Below are positions 1 to 10,510 of a DNA stretch of 54,812 bases, one piece after another. The notes below the pieces were generated by a model. That model had not been told where the DNA came from. It ran no database searches and worked only from the letters and a program-made list of their open reading frames with translations. The position numbers were made by a program, and so were the translations under genes. Origin of the DNA: Chromera velia (Eukaryota > Sar > Chromeraceae); assembly GCA_018398765.1 (NCBI GenBank), contig JAHBMJ010000180.1, forward strand, positions 1-54,812, written 5' to 3'. Each line of letters begins with the position of its first letter. The first letter of the stretch is position 1.

Positions 1-230
1 TCTGGGAGATTCACCTCCACCTCACTCGACACCCACCAGGGACGCCCACACGGTGCAGGGGCGAGAGACAACGCACCACCCAATTCCCACCCACCCAGCT
101 CAGGACATTCTCCCACCACCACAACGCGTTGATTCTCTCCCACCTCCGGGCAATGCGCAACAAAGACGATGGATCCTTTCATTGTGCCAAAGAAGGGATA
201 TATGTAGACGGATGTAGACACCTAAGTTCA

Positions 231-585
231 ACGTTTCAATCGGAAGATGTGAAGCGGAAAGGAGACAGAGCACGCTAGCTGTACTCTTCGACGCCGTCGC
301 TGGAATGTCAGCTGCACACACCCACAAATTCACAGAGATGAGAGCCGCACACTCGATGCAAGAAGGGCAAAAGCTCAGAGACCCGGCAACTTCGCACAAC
401 AATGTCAACGCTCGAAGGACGAAAAGATAAAGGAATCTTGCTGACGCACCCGCAGTTCCCCAACTCCAACGAAGGTGTCTACCCAGTCCCTGAATCTTCC
501 TCCAAGAGCGTAAGAAGACAAGAGAGGGTCGAAGTCGGAGTCAGATGACTGATTGGCAAGTTGATCGTGAAACAGTCCCAGACCA
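231..585 (-). other. Possible coding exons of an unidentified gene
   Basis: Two exon-like stretches on the minus strand could join in frame. The first, about 585-452, reads SDSDFDPLLSSYALGG followed by RFRDWVDTFVGVGELR and ends at a GTGCGT donor. The second, about 320-231, follows a tgtgtgcag acceptor and reads ADIPATASKSTASV... to a GTGTCT donor. Both joins are phase 0, and any continuation would run off the left edge. I recognise no family, and there is no clear start codon. Chance open frames are a real alternative. Confidence 0.2.
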
Positions 586-590
586 CTCAA

Positions 591-698
591 AACTCCTCAA
601 GAAAGACTCGCGCACGATTGATTGTACGGCCTTCCTATCGACAGTCGAAGTCGCACTGGAGAGTGAGTCACACAGTGGAAGGTCTGAAGAAGAAGAAG

Positions 699-729
<31 letters not shown>

Positions 730-1825
730 CTGAAGAAGAAGAAGAAGCGAATCGCGATCGATCGACAAGCTTCTGTTCGATTGACAAAAAAGATTCAGTC
801 TGTCAACCAACTCGATCGTCTTGCTCGGGCTGAGGGACGGTTGCAGTTCCTCTCAAACAGATTCTTGATCGACTTCGCACTTGTAGCAGCAGTATGATGT
901 CGTGGTCAAGCTGTCAGAGAGGCTCAGACTTTCAGATTCAAACTGAAAACGCAAGTTAAAGACTGGCGTCAGCTAGCACAGTTAAGTTGGAATTTGAAGA
1001 AATTAAATTGAAGAGACGGCTGTGTCGGCCGGGGCGCGCGCAAAGGGAATGCCACTGCAGCAATCTGCAGCACGCTGCAGCAACAATCAGCAACATGCAT
1101 GCATGCAGAGAGACGCGCGAGCTTTGACGACCTTTAAATTGGAGCTGTCAGACAGTCAGAGTCGCCTCGAGTAACATGAGTCGAGTTCAACAGATTCGTT
1201 GTCCTCTTCAAAGCTTTCACGGAGTACTTCGACCACCTTGCAGCTTGCTCTACCCTACATTTAAAGACCAGCATTGAATTTGAAGGGCTTCTTGATTGTC
1301 TCTTGCCTCTCAAGTCTCCATATCGATATACGGCCTTTGTTTGTCTCTGAAGGGACTGCTGCATCGATCAGGAGGCTTTGACTCCTTTGCGCGAGTGTGA
1401 CAGACAGAGTTCGACATAGAAGCATCCGGCAGCATCACCAAATCAAGGCGCTGATCTGTCCTTCAGATTCTCCAACAGAAGCGCACTAATCGTGCACTGT
1501 CTAGGGAAGGGAGAAAACTACGAAGCTGTTCGCAACCAAGTTGCGCAAGGAGTTTCCAACCGTCCCTACACGTGCGCTTCGACTTCATCCACATCTGTTG
1601 TGAAGGTCACCCTGACGACCCCCTCGAATATCGTCAAATATCGAATCAAGTCAGTGGGAGAGTGAACTTAAAGGCAGACTTTTGCGATCACTGTGTTGCT
1701 CGAGCTCTGCAGACGTTTCAACATTCACTCTTCGCTCTGGCAAGGTCGAAGCACACATGGCGTTTGGCTTTTGATGTGCGTGCAGAGGTCAATCGGGAGC
1801 TCATTCCCGTCAACTTGACGTATAT
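591..1825. other. No supported gene; GAA microsatellite inside
   Basis: The stretch holds a perfect (GAA)n run at about 686-728, which creates poly-Ser and poly-Glu shadow frames on the two strands. The remainder is mixed sequence with short open frames only. It includes the upstream region of the CBM20/zinc-repeat gene. A TATATA string lies directly before that gene's ATG, too close to act as a normal TATA box. Confidence 0.6.
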
Positions 1826-3871
1826 ATGAGTATCAAGATGATGGAAGCGGAGACGGGTGTTGTGCTTTTTGCCTGTTCCGGTGTGGAGCCTCGGGAGGGG
1901 CAGACGCTGGTGGTTGTCGGGAGCAGCTCTGAGCTCGGAGGGTGGGATGCGAGTCGCGGTATCACCCTCCATCGAGTGAAGAACCCTGCCTTCCCAGGCG
2001 TGTGGATGTCCTTTCCGATACGACACAGTGCTTGTTCTGAAGCCCGATTTCAGTTTGCCCTTGTCACACCAAGTGCCGTCACTGAGTCTCTTGAATCAAG
2101 GACGTTTGACGACCGAAGATTGGTGGTAGACGGTCTCAAATCCTCATCTGCAGTCATTTCAACCATCTCAACAGCAGCTCCTTCACACAGTCGAAGTCAG
2201 GACTGTTGTTGGTGCGTGTGGGGGGAGCCTTTGGGGTGTGTGCCGCGGGAGGTGGAGGTCGTCGCTGGTGGGTATGCGTTGTTTGGTGGGCGTTGGGGAG
2301 ATGGAGATACACAAGTGACTCCGTTGAGATTGGAAGACATGGTGTTAGCGCAGCAGCAACTGGAAAAGGACACGCCCCCTTCTGACTCCTCAAAGTTCGA
2401 GACTGACAAAGAGAATGAGTGGGAGGGGAAGGGTGCGGGTGGAGGCGGAAACTTCAGGGGTCTCTCTGAGGGCGACCTGATGGTCAGCGACGTCTCTGGA
2501 AAGACCGACAGTGCTCTTTCTGAGTCTTCTCCGATTTGCACTTCGCCACAAAGAGCGGGTGAGAGCGGAAAAGAGGAGGGATGTGAAAGTGCAGTTCAGG
2601 TTGACGATGAGTTTTCCGCCCGCAAAAGCCATGTGTCACAACAGACGGTTGTTGGTGTGGGAGTCGCACCTGCCTCCGAGAATGCAGATATTCTGATGGT
2701 GTGTGGTCACGGCGCTGAGTGTGACAGCGTGTGTGTGCCCGCGGGTTACAATCATCTGAAGACCGATTCTGCGATTCTGCAGCGGGGAGGGGGTGAGTTG
2801 AGGGGGGTAAGGGGGGGGGTCGGATTTCGATTTGCACCTGCAGCTCTGAATAGACGGAAAAATGAGAGGGTGAATGGGGGGCAAGGTCTGTCGGGAGGGA
2901 AGGCTGCAGAGACGGGGGGAGCGGTGAATCTTCTGGCGGGGAGAGTTGGGAAGAGTCGGTCGGTCTCCCGAGAGTCCTTGCCAGAGAGAAAGTGTCCCTC
3001 TGCCGTGTGTGATGGTCCGAAGCGCCGCCGTCTCTCTTCTCTTTCCGTTGCCGTCTCCGAATCTCAGTCTGACATGTCATTGAGAAGAGGTGAACAGACG
3101 TTGATATTTCCCTGTCCGTCTATCCCACAGCAGCACTCCCGTTTTCCGAAGACCCGTCTCTCCTTTGACACCGTCGGAATGAACCAGGCCGACGGCGCAT
3201 GTCAGCGTGAGGCTGCAGTCTGCGGATTGTCCGAAGAGGAGGAAACGCAAAAGGGATCGACAAATTGGGGGGGAAACACCACCAAGGCTGCCAAGAGACC
3301 CCTCCGCCCCCCTGACCGCTGTCACTCAGACTGCAGGGGTGCAGAGAGGAAGCACCTCGTCGCTTGCAACAGGGACGTCCAGCAGCACCCCGCGGGTAGA
3401 GACGGTAGCACTGAAAACATTGGTGTAAGAAGAAAGGGGAAAAAGAGAGAGCACACAGGAGAGGTCAAGAGAGACCGGCACGGAAACATCCTATGTCCAC
3501 ATGGACGGGTTCGCTCTACATGCAAAGAGTGCGGAGGGAAGAGCATCTGCGACCACGGTCGCGAACGCAGGAAGTGCAAGGAGTGCGGAGGGAAGAGCAT
3601 CTGCCAGCACGGCAGGGAGCGATACAGGTGCAAGGAGTGTGGAGGAAAGGGCATCTGTGAGCATGGTCGCAGGCGAACCGAGTGCAAGGACTGCGGAGGG
3701 AAGGATATTTGTGAGCACGGCCGGCGCCGACACAGTTGCAAGGAGTGCGGAGGGAAGGGTATTTGTGAGCACGGCCGGCAGCGCTACGTTTGCAAAGATT
3801 GTGGAGCGAAGGATGAGGGTCTAAGGATCGGTCTTATGATTGGTTGCGGCTCTAAACCTGTAGAATTGTAA
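1826..3871 (+). CDS. CBM20-like starch-binding protein with six CxH-CxxC repeats
   Basis: A single uninterrupted frame of 681 residues. Residues ~10-105 resemble a CBM20 starch-binding domain: a beta strand with LVVVGSSSELGGWD, then GITL, PGVW and a later FQFAL strand, matching the family's 'vGs..eLG.Wd' opening and W-containing sites. Residues ~110-550 are low-complexity (Ser, Gly, Glu, basic) and probably disordered. Residues ~556-665 (DNA ~3491-3816) hold six 18-residue repeats of the form ICxHGRxRxxCKxCGGK. Each has one Cys-x-His and one Cys-x2-Cys pair, so each could hold one zinc ion. Similar repeats occur in alveolate and other algal proteins; their function is not known to me. Start: the first ATG in frame, 24 residues before the CBM20 core. 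A role in binding starch granules or glucan while the zinc repeats hold a partner is inference. No signal peptide is seen, so a cytosolic site is likeliest. Confidence 0.8.
   Translation: MSIKMMEAETGVVLFACSGVEPREGQTLVVVGSSSELGGWDASRGITLHRVKNPAFPGVWMSFPIRHSACSEARFQFALVTPSAVTESLESRTFDDRRLVVDGLKSSSAVISTISTAAPSHSRSQDCCWCVWGEPLGCVPREVEVVAGGYALFGGRWGDGDTQVTPLRLEDMVLAQQQLEKDTPPSDSSKFETDKENEWEGKGAGGGGNFRGLSEGDLMVSDVSGKTDSALSESSPICTSPQRAGESGKEEGCESAVQVDDEFSARKSHVSQQTVVGVGVAPASENADILMVCGHGAECDSVCVPAGYNHLKTDSAILQRGGGELRGVRGGVGFRFAPAALNRRKNERVNGGQGLSGGKAAETGGAVNLLAGRVGKSRSVSRESLPERKCPSAVCDGPKRRRLSSLSVAVSESQSDMSLRRGEQTLIFPCPSIPQQHSRFPKTRLSFDTVGMNQADGACQREAAVCGLSEEEETQKGSTNWGGNTTKAAKRPLRPPDRCHSDCRGAERKHLVACNRDVQQHPAGRDGSTENIGVRRKGKKREHTGEVKRDRHGNILCPHGRVRSTCKECGGKSICDHGRERRKCKECGGKSICQHGRERYRCKECGGKGICEHGRRRTECKDCGGKDICEHGRRRHSCKECGGKGICEHGRQRYVCKDCGAKDEGLRIGLMIGCGSKPVEL
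3491..3816 (+). repeat. Six coding tandem repeats, 54-bp unit
   Basis: The DNA repeats every 54 bases and encodes the 18-residue Cys/His units of the CBM20 gene. Copies two to six share most bases, including synonymous positions such as tgcggagggaag, which suggests recent unit duplication or gene conversion. The spacing of Cys and His is constant, so selection appears to hold the zinc-binding pattern. Confidence 0.85.
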
Positions 3872-3876
3872 ATAAA
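3871..3876 (+). promoter_or_regulatory. AATAAA overlapping the stop codon
   Basis: AATAAA starts on the last base of the TAA stop of the CBM20/zinc-repeat gene. It could be a poly(A) signal, but protist signals are loosely defined and the following DNA is AT-rich, so a chance match is possible. Confidence 0.25.
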
Positions 3877-4883
3877 AGTAGTATCAATGGAAACCTTAAA
3901 ATATATCTAGAAATATATACATATAGTAGTGACTAGAGTAATAATATGTTAATACTACTACTATATAGTACCATATTATTATTCCACAGAATTTGTGACA
4001 GAAATTTATGTCAGAAAATCGTATAGATACCAGCTGCAGTTTACAACTTAAATCACGTTTATAAAACTTAATTGAACTTAATCAATCAATAATACGATTC
4101 AATATTTTAGTCTCAACACATTAATTTATTAGGTTTGTATACTTATAAATTTAGGCTTTATAATGAACTTCATGTAGATAATATTGTATTAAATATGAGT
4201 CACTGTGACTGAATTTTTTATGAAAACTCTGTTGCGATGGTTAAAGTATAATTAAATCTAGAATTACATAGTATGACTAGCTGGGCAATAGCCATATAGT
4301 ACCATATAGTAGCCAAGCGCCAAGTTTGCCCGAGACTAGGTGCATTGAATGAAGACTAGCTACTAGACCAGCTACCGAGCCACTAGCCTAGCCAGCCACA
4401 GAAGCCAGAAAATGTAGAAAGAGCGCTTGGAGATGTCAATCAAGTTGCTTCACTAATTTGAGCACAGAGGATTCAATCACTTCACATGCCTACGCGGACC
4501 TCGGGCGGAAGAAGCCAGAGGAAGAATGGATTGGATTGGAGTGGAAAGGCATCCTTGTTACAAACCTAGCTGCAAGCTCAACCCTAGGGTCAATCCCCAC
4601 AGAGCTTGTGCCGTCCCTCATGTGTACACAGCAACTCAGTGCAGCAATCCCGTCCGCTTCATTGTGAGCCGAGCTTCATCATAAATAGATGTTCCTGCAC
4701 GTCGCCCTGACGGTCTCCAGCTCCCAACCGCTTCTCCCAATCCCCTCTCATTGCTCTACAATCCTTTCCTCCACTCCTGCCTCCACGTTCTTCTTTCAGC
4801 CCTCCCATACCCCCACTGATTCCTGTGATATGAACGAAGGAGAAGCACCAAAAGCCCGGACGCCTCCTTCATTCTTTCTCTTT
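3877..4883. other. AT-rich spacer between convergent genes
   Basis: About 3880-4300 is strongly AT-rich with short imperfect ATATAGTA-type repeats. From 4300 to 4883 the composition returns to normal, with only short open frames. I see no gene. It separates the 3' ends of the CBM20 gene and the RIIa-like gene. Confidence 0.6.
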
Positions 4884-5843
4884 CTACGAGGACTGAGAGT
4901 CGCCCTCCTTCTCAGACCTCCCTGCTCGGTGACGAAACCAGTTGGCAGACCACTCGTAGATCTTCAGCTTGGCTGCGTCCAGATCTGCAACACAGCAAAC
5001 AGTCACACAGAATGTATGTGTACCCCTGTTGCTCTATCCGTGTGTCTAGGCCTGCACAGTATCGACCCAAGACTACATGACGCTTGTTATTGGTCCATAA
5101 GGATGTTCTGTCTGTCCGGCCGTCTGTCTGTCGATGCATCCACCCATCCATTCATCCATGTATCCGCCTATCAGTCTATCTTTCTGCCTATCTTTCTACC
5201 TAACTACCTTTCTTTCTGTTTGCCCACCAGTTGCCTTCCTTTTAGAGCTAATCGGCATTTCTACCCACTCATCGACACGGACATTGGAATCGAGTTGCCC
5301 TGTGATCCATCCACTCAGTTGTCAATCATGTTTCCGTCCTTCCTTCCTTCCTTCCTTCCTTCCTTCCCTTCTTTCTTTCTTTCTTTCTTTCTTTCTTTTT
5401 TTCGTTCTTTCTTTCTTTCTTTCTTTCTTTCCTACTTTCTTTCAGCTGGCTATCTATCTTCTGATTCCTGCCTGGCGGAGTGGCTGTCTGTATGGAATTA
5501 GGAAAGACCGTCTACAGATTTGTAAAAGCCTTGCTACCGGCAAACATGTGGGCAAAACAACGGGGTAAAAGTTCGAGGGCTGCCGCCAGATGCCAGAATT
5601 CCACGTCTTTGACTCACTTGTTTCTCCTTCCGTTGGGTCCCTTCGAATCACCTGCAAGCGAACAGATCGGAAGTGAAAGGTATACAGGAAGAACAACCTC
5701 AAACAACACCTTCTTGCAGCGTAAAATCGCCCCACAGACTTGAGACCGACCTCTTTTGTGTACTCTTTCAAAATGACAGGCAAGGTTGGGGGGACGTTGA
5801 TCTGCTCCGCGCAGAAAATTCGCTCCATGGTGATGTCAGTCAT
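4884..5843 (-). CDS. Small RIIa/ropporin-like docking protein, 3 exons
   Basis: Joining 5843-5751, 5651-5618 and 4984-4884 gives a 75-residue protein with consistent phases (0, then 1). The read is MERIFCAEQINVPPTLPVIL near the start, then KEYTKE, then VIRRDPTEGETN, then LDAAKLKIYEWSANWF. This fits the RIIa dimerisation-docking fold of ropporin (ROPN1/ROPN1L) and SPA17-type proteins, whose hallmark is a hydrophobic '(I/V)PPeLP.iLK.ftK..ir..P.dl..W...YF' pattern. Such proteins sit in flagellar radial spokes or fibrous sheath and bind amphipathic helices of AKAP-like partners. Introns start GTCGGT and GTGAGT and end TTGCAG. A second ATG five codons in is an alternative start. Intron 2 contains a long CTTT/CTTC microsatellite. 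A flagellar role is inference from the family. Confidence 0.75.
5336..5445. repeat. CTTC/CTTT tetranucleotide microsatellite
   Basis: Runs of CTTC then CTTT, slightly interrupted, lie inside intron 2 of the RIIa-like gene. They produce Ser/Phe-rich shadow frames with no coding value. Confidence 0.9.
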
Positions 5844-7181
5844 CTTGCTTTACTCTCTCTTGAGGCTCGATCGATGAGTGAGAAGCTTGGGTGAATGAAC
5901 GATCAACTTTGCTTGTCTGCAACAGGTGTAGTAGTCAGACTTCTCTTTTCGCGGCTCAGTGCAGCGCTGTTCGCGGAAGACAAAACCGACTGACTGGAGG
6001 TTCCACTTCTTCCAGATGATGAAAAGTCTAAGACGGAAACCTCGTGACGCAGCGAAGCCTTCTGTCTGCAGTGTGGATCCAATATGGTCTTCTGTATGTC
6101 CAAATTATGCAATTTCATGCATGCATGCATGCGTTCAATTGCGTTCACGCGTTAATTTGCGTACATTTTGACGTACGAGCTAGCACACACCAGTTTCTTG
6201 CGAGGGGCTGCATGGGGCCCCGCGCCCTTTAATTCCGAGAATTTCCGACCGGCGCCAACATGCGCCAACCGAATACAACCGTCGGAATTAACTTTGAGGT
6301 ACAGAAGAGGCAGGGTTTTGGGTCACTCTCGATGCAGTGATCCGAAGGAGAGGGGAGGGGAGGAGAGGGTTGCCAGGGTTAGAAGGGGATCTGAGGATTC
6401 GTTCACTGTTCAACTCTCAGCGCAACGCAGTCCTTGATATTCCTTGATGTTCGGCTGGCTGACTATGATCAGCAGAGCTATCTCCGGCTGAGCGTTGCAA
6501 AGATTCTTCAATATAATGCTGTACACGAAAGGCAGAAGAATACATTATACTGGGAAGTGTGCGTAGAGGCTCGCACGGATTTTGCACTGTTTGTGGCCTC
6601 CACCGATGGGTCACTTACTCCAGTGGCAATGGCTGTCTTGAGAGTGGTAGTCCACGAAATTTGCTAGAGAACAGGGATGTCAGCAATAAGATACAACAAG
6701 AGTGGGGGATGCAGTCAAAGCTCACATGCAAAGAGCAATTCTGCAAGCATCCGTCTATTGCATGCGGGGGGATCGCGTCTCGAGCGGCGACCTCGCAGAC
6801 AGGCAGTGGAGGAATGTTTTAGTTCAGTATGATCGATTGCAGCAATACAGGCCCCTAGAGACGATGGTGACTGGGCTTAGGCCCCTAGGCAGACCTAGCA
6901 TTTGCATCTAATAAAAATGACTATAAAATATAGTGTCAAAAAAAAACTAACTTTGAAGGTAGTATTTAAGGTACACCAAACTACCCAAACTTCTGACACA
7001 AGCGACCTATCATGTCATCTAATGTCATCCATAAGCTACAATAAGCTTAAATGAGCCTCTTCAAAAAAGTGTTCACTAATAAAAATAAATAAAAAACTTC
7101 CGACGTTAAAATTTATTCCTGCCCCCTCCCCAAAAAAACTTCCAAAGAAAGGTTTTTATGATCGAGATCTATGGTATTTTA
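5844..7181. other. No supported gene
   Basis: This includes the 5' flank of the RIIa-like gene. ATGC repeats occur near 6119-6132, and short open frames without family resemblance fill the rest. From about 6900 the sequence becomes AT-rich with A-runs. I could not assign any RNA or coding feature. Confidence 0.55.
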
Positions 7182-7548
7182 GTTGAAGTACAGGGTATCT
7201 GACACTATCTGCAGTTGAAGTACAGGGTATCTGGCACTATCTCCCGGGGTACCGTGCCACGCATTGGGCCAGGCTTGGCCAGGCTTGTGTTATGTACGCA
7301 TGTTGCATGCAGCAAATAATCACTGCGCCGAGCGATTATCGCACGGACGTATTGTTTTGTCATTTCTGTACGTATCGTGCTTTGAATGACATGCGAGATT
7401 GGATTCATTATTTTGGTTTCGGATTAAGATTATTACTATTACTTTTACAGACTTCTCCAGGAGCTGTACAGACTTAAGCACAGACCACAGAGACTTACCT
7501 GTCATAAGATCTTGACACACACCTCCACTTTACCTTAGTTCTGTAGTT
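7182..7548 (+). repeat. Dispersed repeat R, copy 1 (uninterrupted)
   Basis: It begins with two tandem 32-bp units (from 7182 and 7214, each starting gttgaagtacagg) and continues through gcattgggccaggcttggcc. It ends in a conserved block from about 7365 (acatgcgagattggattcat, later acttctccaggagctgtaca, then ttaccttagttctg). The same blocks occur in the same order at 10881-10990 and 11430-11607. The second copy is broken up by other elements, while this copy preserves the order before insertion. I recognise no coding capacity. Confidence 0.8.
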
Positions 7549-10430
7549 AACAGCCTACAGTGTTTACTGTTGTTGTGTTACAGTTTAATATGTTTCTTCA
7601 CCTTCTCTCTCTGTGACTGAGGACCGCTCCTTTTCTCTTAAAGCAGCCTCGGGGCATTCCCCTGTTCTTCGCAATGCATCTGTTTATGCAGCTTGGTCGT
7701 TTCAATCATGTCTTCGCTTTCATGATAGAAACCCTCTTAGCAGTTGGGTACTCAGCTGCTAGATGAATCTTAATGAGTTTGCTTCTATGAATAAGGTGAA
7801 TGATCTACTATTTGTGCACATTAGATGCAAGCAGGAGTAGAGAACTGGTTCTAAAGGGGGTCTTCCCTTAATTTGTAGAAGGAAAAGAAGTCGGGTAGAC
7901 TACAGTTCATGAAGCATTACGGCTTCTGCTAGGGCTTCTAGTTGTGAAGGAAAGGAGACGGCTTGGACGACCTTCTACAACAGCGCCTCTGAGCAGTCAA
8001 GGATGACTGACAGAGGTATCTCTGTGGATCTCTCAAGTGCAGCTTCCTTGTTAGGATTGGAATCTGTTTTGTAAGTGAAAGAAAACGGTTACCTTATAAA
8101 TGACCTCCTGTAGTGTGTTGATCTGTCTTTTCTCTCTCCTTCATGGTTCTTTGTGTGCCTTAGTTAACACTGTGAGCAGCCTGTGCTGTCTCTTCCTAGT
8201 TTTCAACGTTCCACTCTACTTATTTGTGGTGACTGAACAAAGCAGGAGACAGGTTTGCACTGTTTTATTTACTTGTCATCTCACCCTGCATAAAGTCTTC
8301 CAGAGGGAGAAGAAAAGAGTTCTGATCATCGTGGACCTTTGTTCTGTGTGCTGTGTAGAGTTTGCCGTTTTGCCTGTGCTGGCCTCTCACCTGTGCCAGA
8401 TGGACGTCCTGAGTAAGAATGGGACGGTTCTTGATTTATGAGTGCCTGGACATACTCTGATATATAAATAGGTCATGTCTGGATTGAGATGTGCACTGTG
8501 TTAAGGGCTGCCCACCCACGTTTATGAGTTTGTCGCCGGGCCACATTCCATTGAATGAAGACGATTCGTAAGGAAGTAGCCATACCTTTCAGAGTGGTAT
8601 GCTTACTCTGCATCCTGTATCTGGTTGTATTGATTTCGTCTGGCTATGTTTTCTGGGTTTTATGAATGGATGGACTCTATGACTTCTATATAGACTTTGT
8701 GGGGACTTCGAGTGCCTTAAGCTTCTGCACCCATCCTTAGATCCAAATCAGTCGATTTATGAATATCCCTTTTCCACCTTATAAGCAACGGATAGCTGGG
8801 GGGGGGATGAATACATATAAGGACTGGGATGATGGAGTAGCAGATCCCTGCCTAAAAAATCTTAAAAAGAAGGAAGGAAAAGAATTCCACTTGAATCCGC
8901 TTTCCTAATACAGGAGAACAAGAAGACAAACATGGATGTATATAAATGTCCAATCATTTCTTTTCATTTATTTTTTATACCTCTCTTCTCAAACTGTTTT
9001 TCTTTTTGTAATGTGTGAGTCTAAGCATCTAGTCTTTGTGTAACTTGTTGCGGCGGTAGCGGAAGATGACTGTGTTTTTGAGTAGCCGATGTTTCGTTCT
9101 CTCATCACTTTTCATTCAGAGTCTTACTCTTCTTTTTGTTTGATTTCTTTTCTCTTTTTTTTTTCTTTCTGGCATCTCTCGCTCTTTCTTTCTTTACTCT
9201 CTCATGCTCTTCTTCTTGTCTTTTCTCTTTTTTAATCATTGTTTGACTAATGAAATGAGAAAAGAATAGGGGGGGAAGCGGGGGTGCTGAAGAAAGAGGG
9301 CTACATAGTTGCACAAGTACACTGTACTATACTGTACTATACTGTACTGTACTACTGTACTATAACATCTACACTGTACTGTACTACTGTACTAGACCTT
9401 AAAAAAAATTTCTTCTATTTCTAGCGTCCTAGGGGGTCTCTTAACCTACGTTAATGCTCTATGAACGTGTACTAAGTTATGATATGGTGATGATGAATTA
9501 CAGTGACTTAGAAAAGAGCCTTTCTGAACTCCAGTCCGATGCTCTTCAGGTATTCAATCGCCATCTGTCCATCTAGCTCGTCATCAAATGCCTCGGCAGA
9601 CTCATCCGATGCAAGGTCGAGTCTTTAGAGTCCCAAAATCTAGGTCTCTCTCTTGTGGTGCCCGGCGTTCCTCTGATGAACCCTCTGGAGGTGGAGGTTG
9701 GTATGTGTGGTGACCAGCAAGTCCTGGTGTAGCTAGGTGAGACGGTTTCTCTTCTCAGAGTAAACCTGGTCGTAGAGAAAGAACCTCCGCTCACAGAGTC
9801 CCACCGTGTTAGTGGTTTGAAAGACCTCCGTGGTGAGGGAGGCGTTCTTAGGGGCTTGAGCAGCTCTCATATGTAGCTCGCAGAGAATACTAGTCAAAGA
9901 GATAGGAGTTTCAAGATTTTCTTGAAAGTAAGGGGTACTTTCAAGTTGCTGTGAAGAGTATTGCTCTTTGGTATAAGTGAATCATCATTGAACCTGTATT
10001 GTAAGCAGGTGTGATGCTGTCATCCCCGACAATATACAGTTAAGCTGAAGAGGGGGCGTCACAGCCTGTACTACCTTGTGCTACTCCAACGTCATCTACA
10101 AAGACATCGTTGCCCTAGATTTCCTCCGCCCCTCGATTTTAACATGCAAAACCTCGTCTAAGTACCCAAGGGATGGAACAGAAACCTTGTATTCTCGTGG
10201 TTGAGAGGCTTCACTTAAAGCCATCTTTTTCTCTAATTTATCTTTACTATAAAAACATAATGAAAACTCACTAAAACATTAGTAAAAAGTTACTAAAAAC
10301 ATAAGGAAAAATATGCTAAAAGTAGGCTTTAAGTAGCCTAAAACTTAGCTTAAAGGCTTATAAAAAGGTAGTGGGACGAGCGGCGGGCGGCTCGCCCAAC
10401 TTAGTGAAGCAGGGCGGGGCGGGCCGCTCG
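7549..10430. other. Intergenic repeat-rich DNA without a supported gene
   Basis: Short open frames only. About 9318-9395 carries ACTGTACT-type short repeats, which recur at about 10431-10490. The block at 9245-9310, read in reverse complement, resembles about 11380-11425, so pieces of one element are scattered here. Coding-like plus-strand sequence at about 9540-10200 is interrupted by stops and I could not place it in a family. Confidence 0.5.
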
Positions 10431-10510
10431 AACTGTACTGTATTGTACTGTACTAGTTTTGCTTCTACAGTGTACTGTACTAGTGCAACTATGGAGGGCT
10501 ACGAGGAAAG

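Noticed and set aside
541-833. Poly-Ser, poly-Glu and poly-Lys frames
   Set aside because: Created by a GAA microsatellite read in different frames.
2154-3772. Long minus-strand frames opposite the CBM20/zinc-repeat gene
   Set aside because: The repeats seen in them (such as PHSLH) are reverse reading of the Cys/His repeat units; no start context or family match.
4689-5568. Open frames of 270 and 144 codons on the plus strand
   Set aside because: They run through the CTTT/CTTC microsatellite in the intron of the RIIa-like gene and have no protein-like pattern.
8100-8441. 113-codon hydrophobic open frame
   Set aside because: Rich in Cys, Leu and Val with no motif or conserved neighbour; sits in repeat-rich DNA and is probably chance.
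9573-10200. Possible retroelement protein on either strand
   Set aside because: Reading is broken by several stops and I found no protease, reverse transcriptase or integrase motif.
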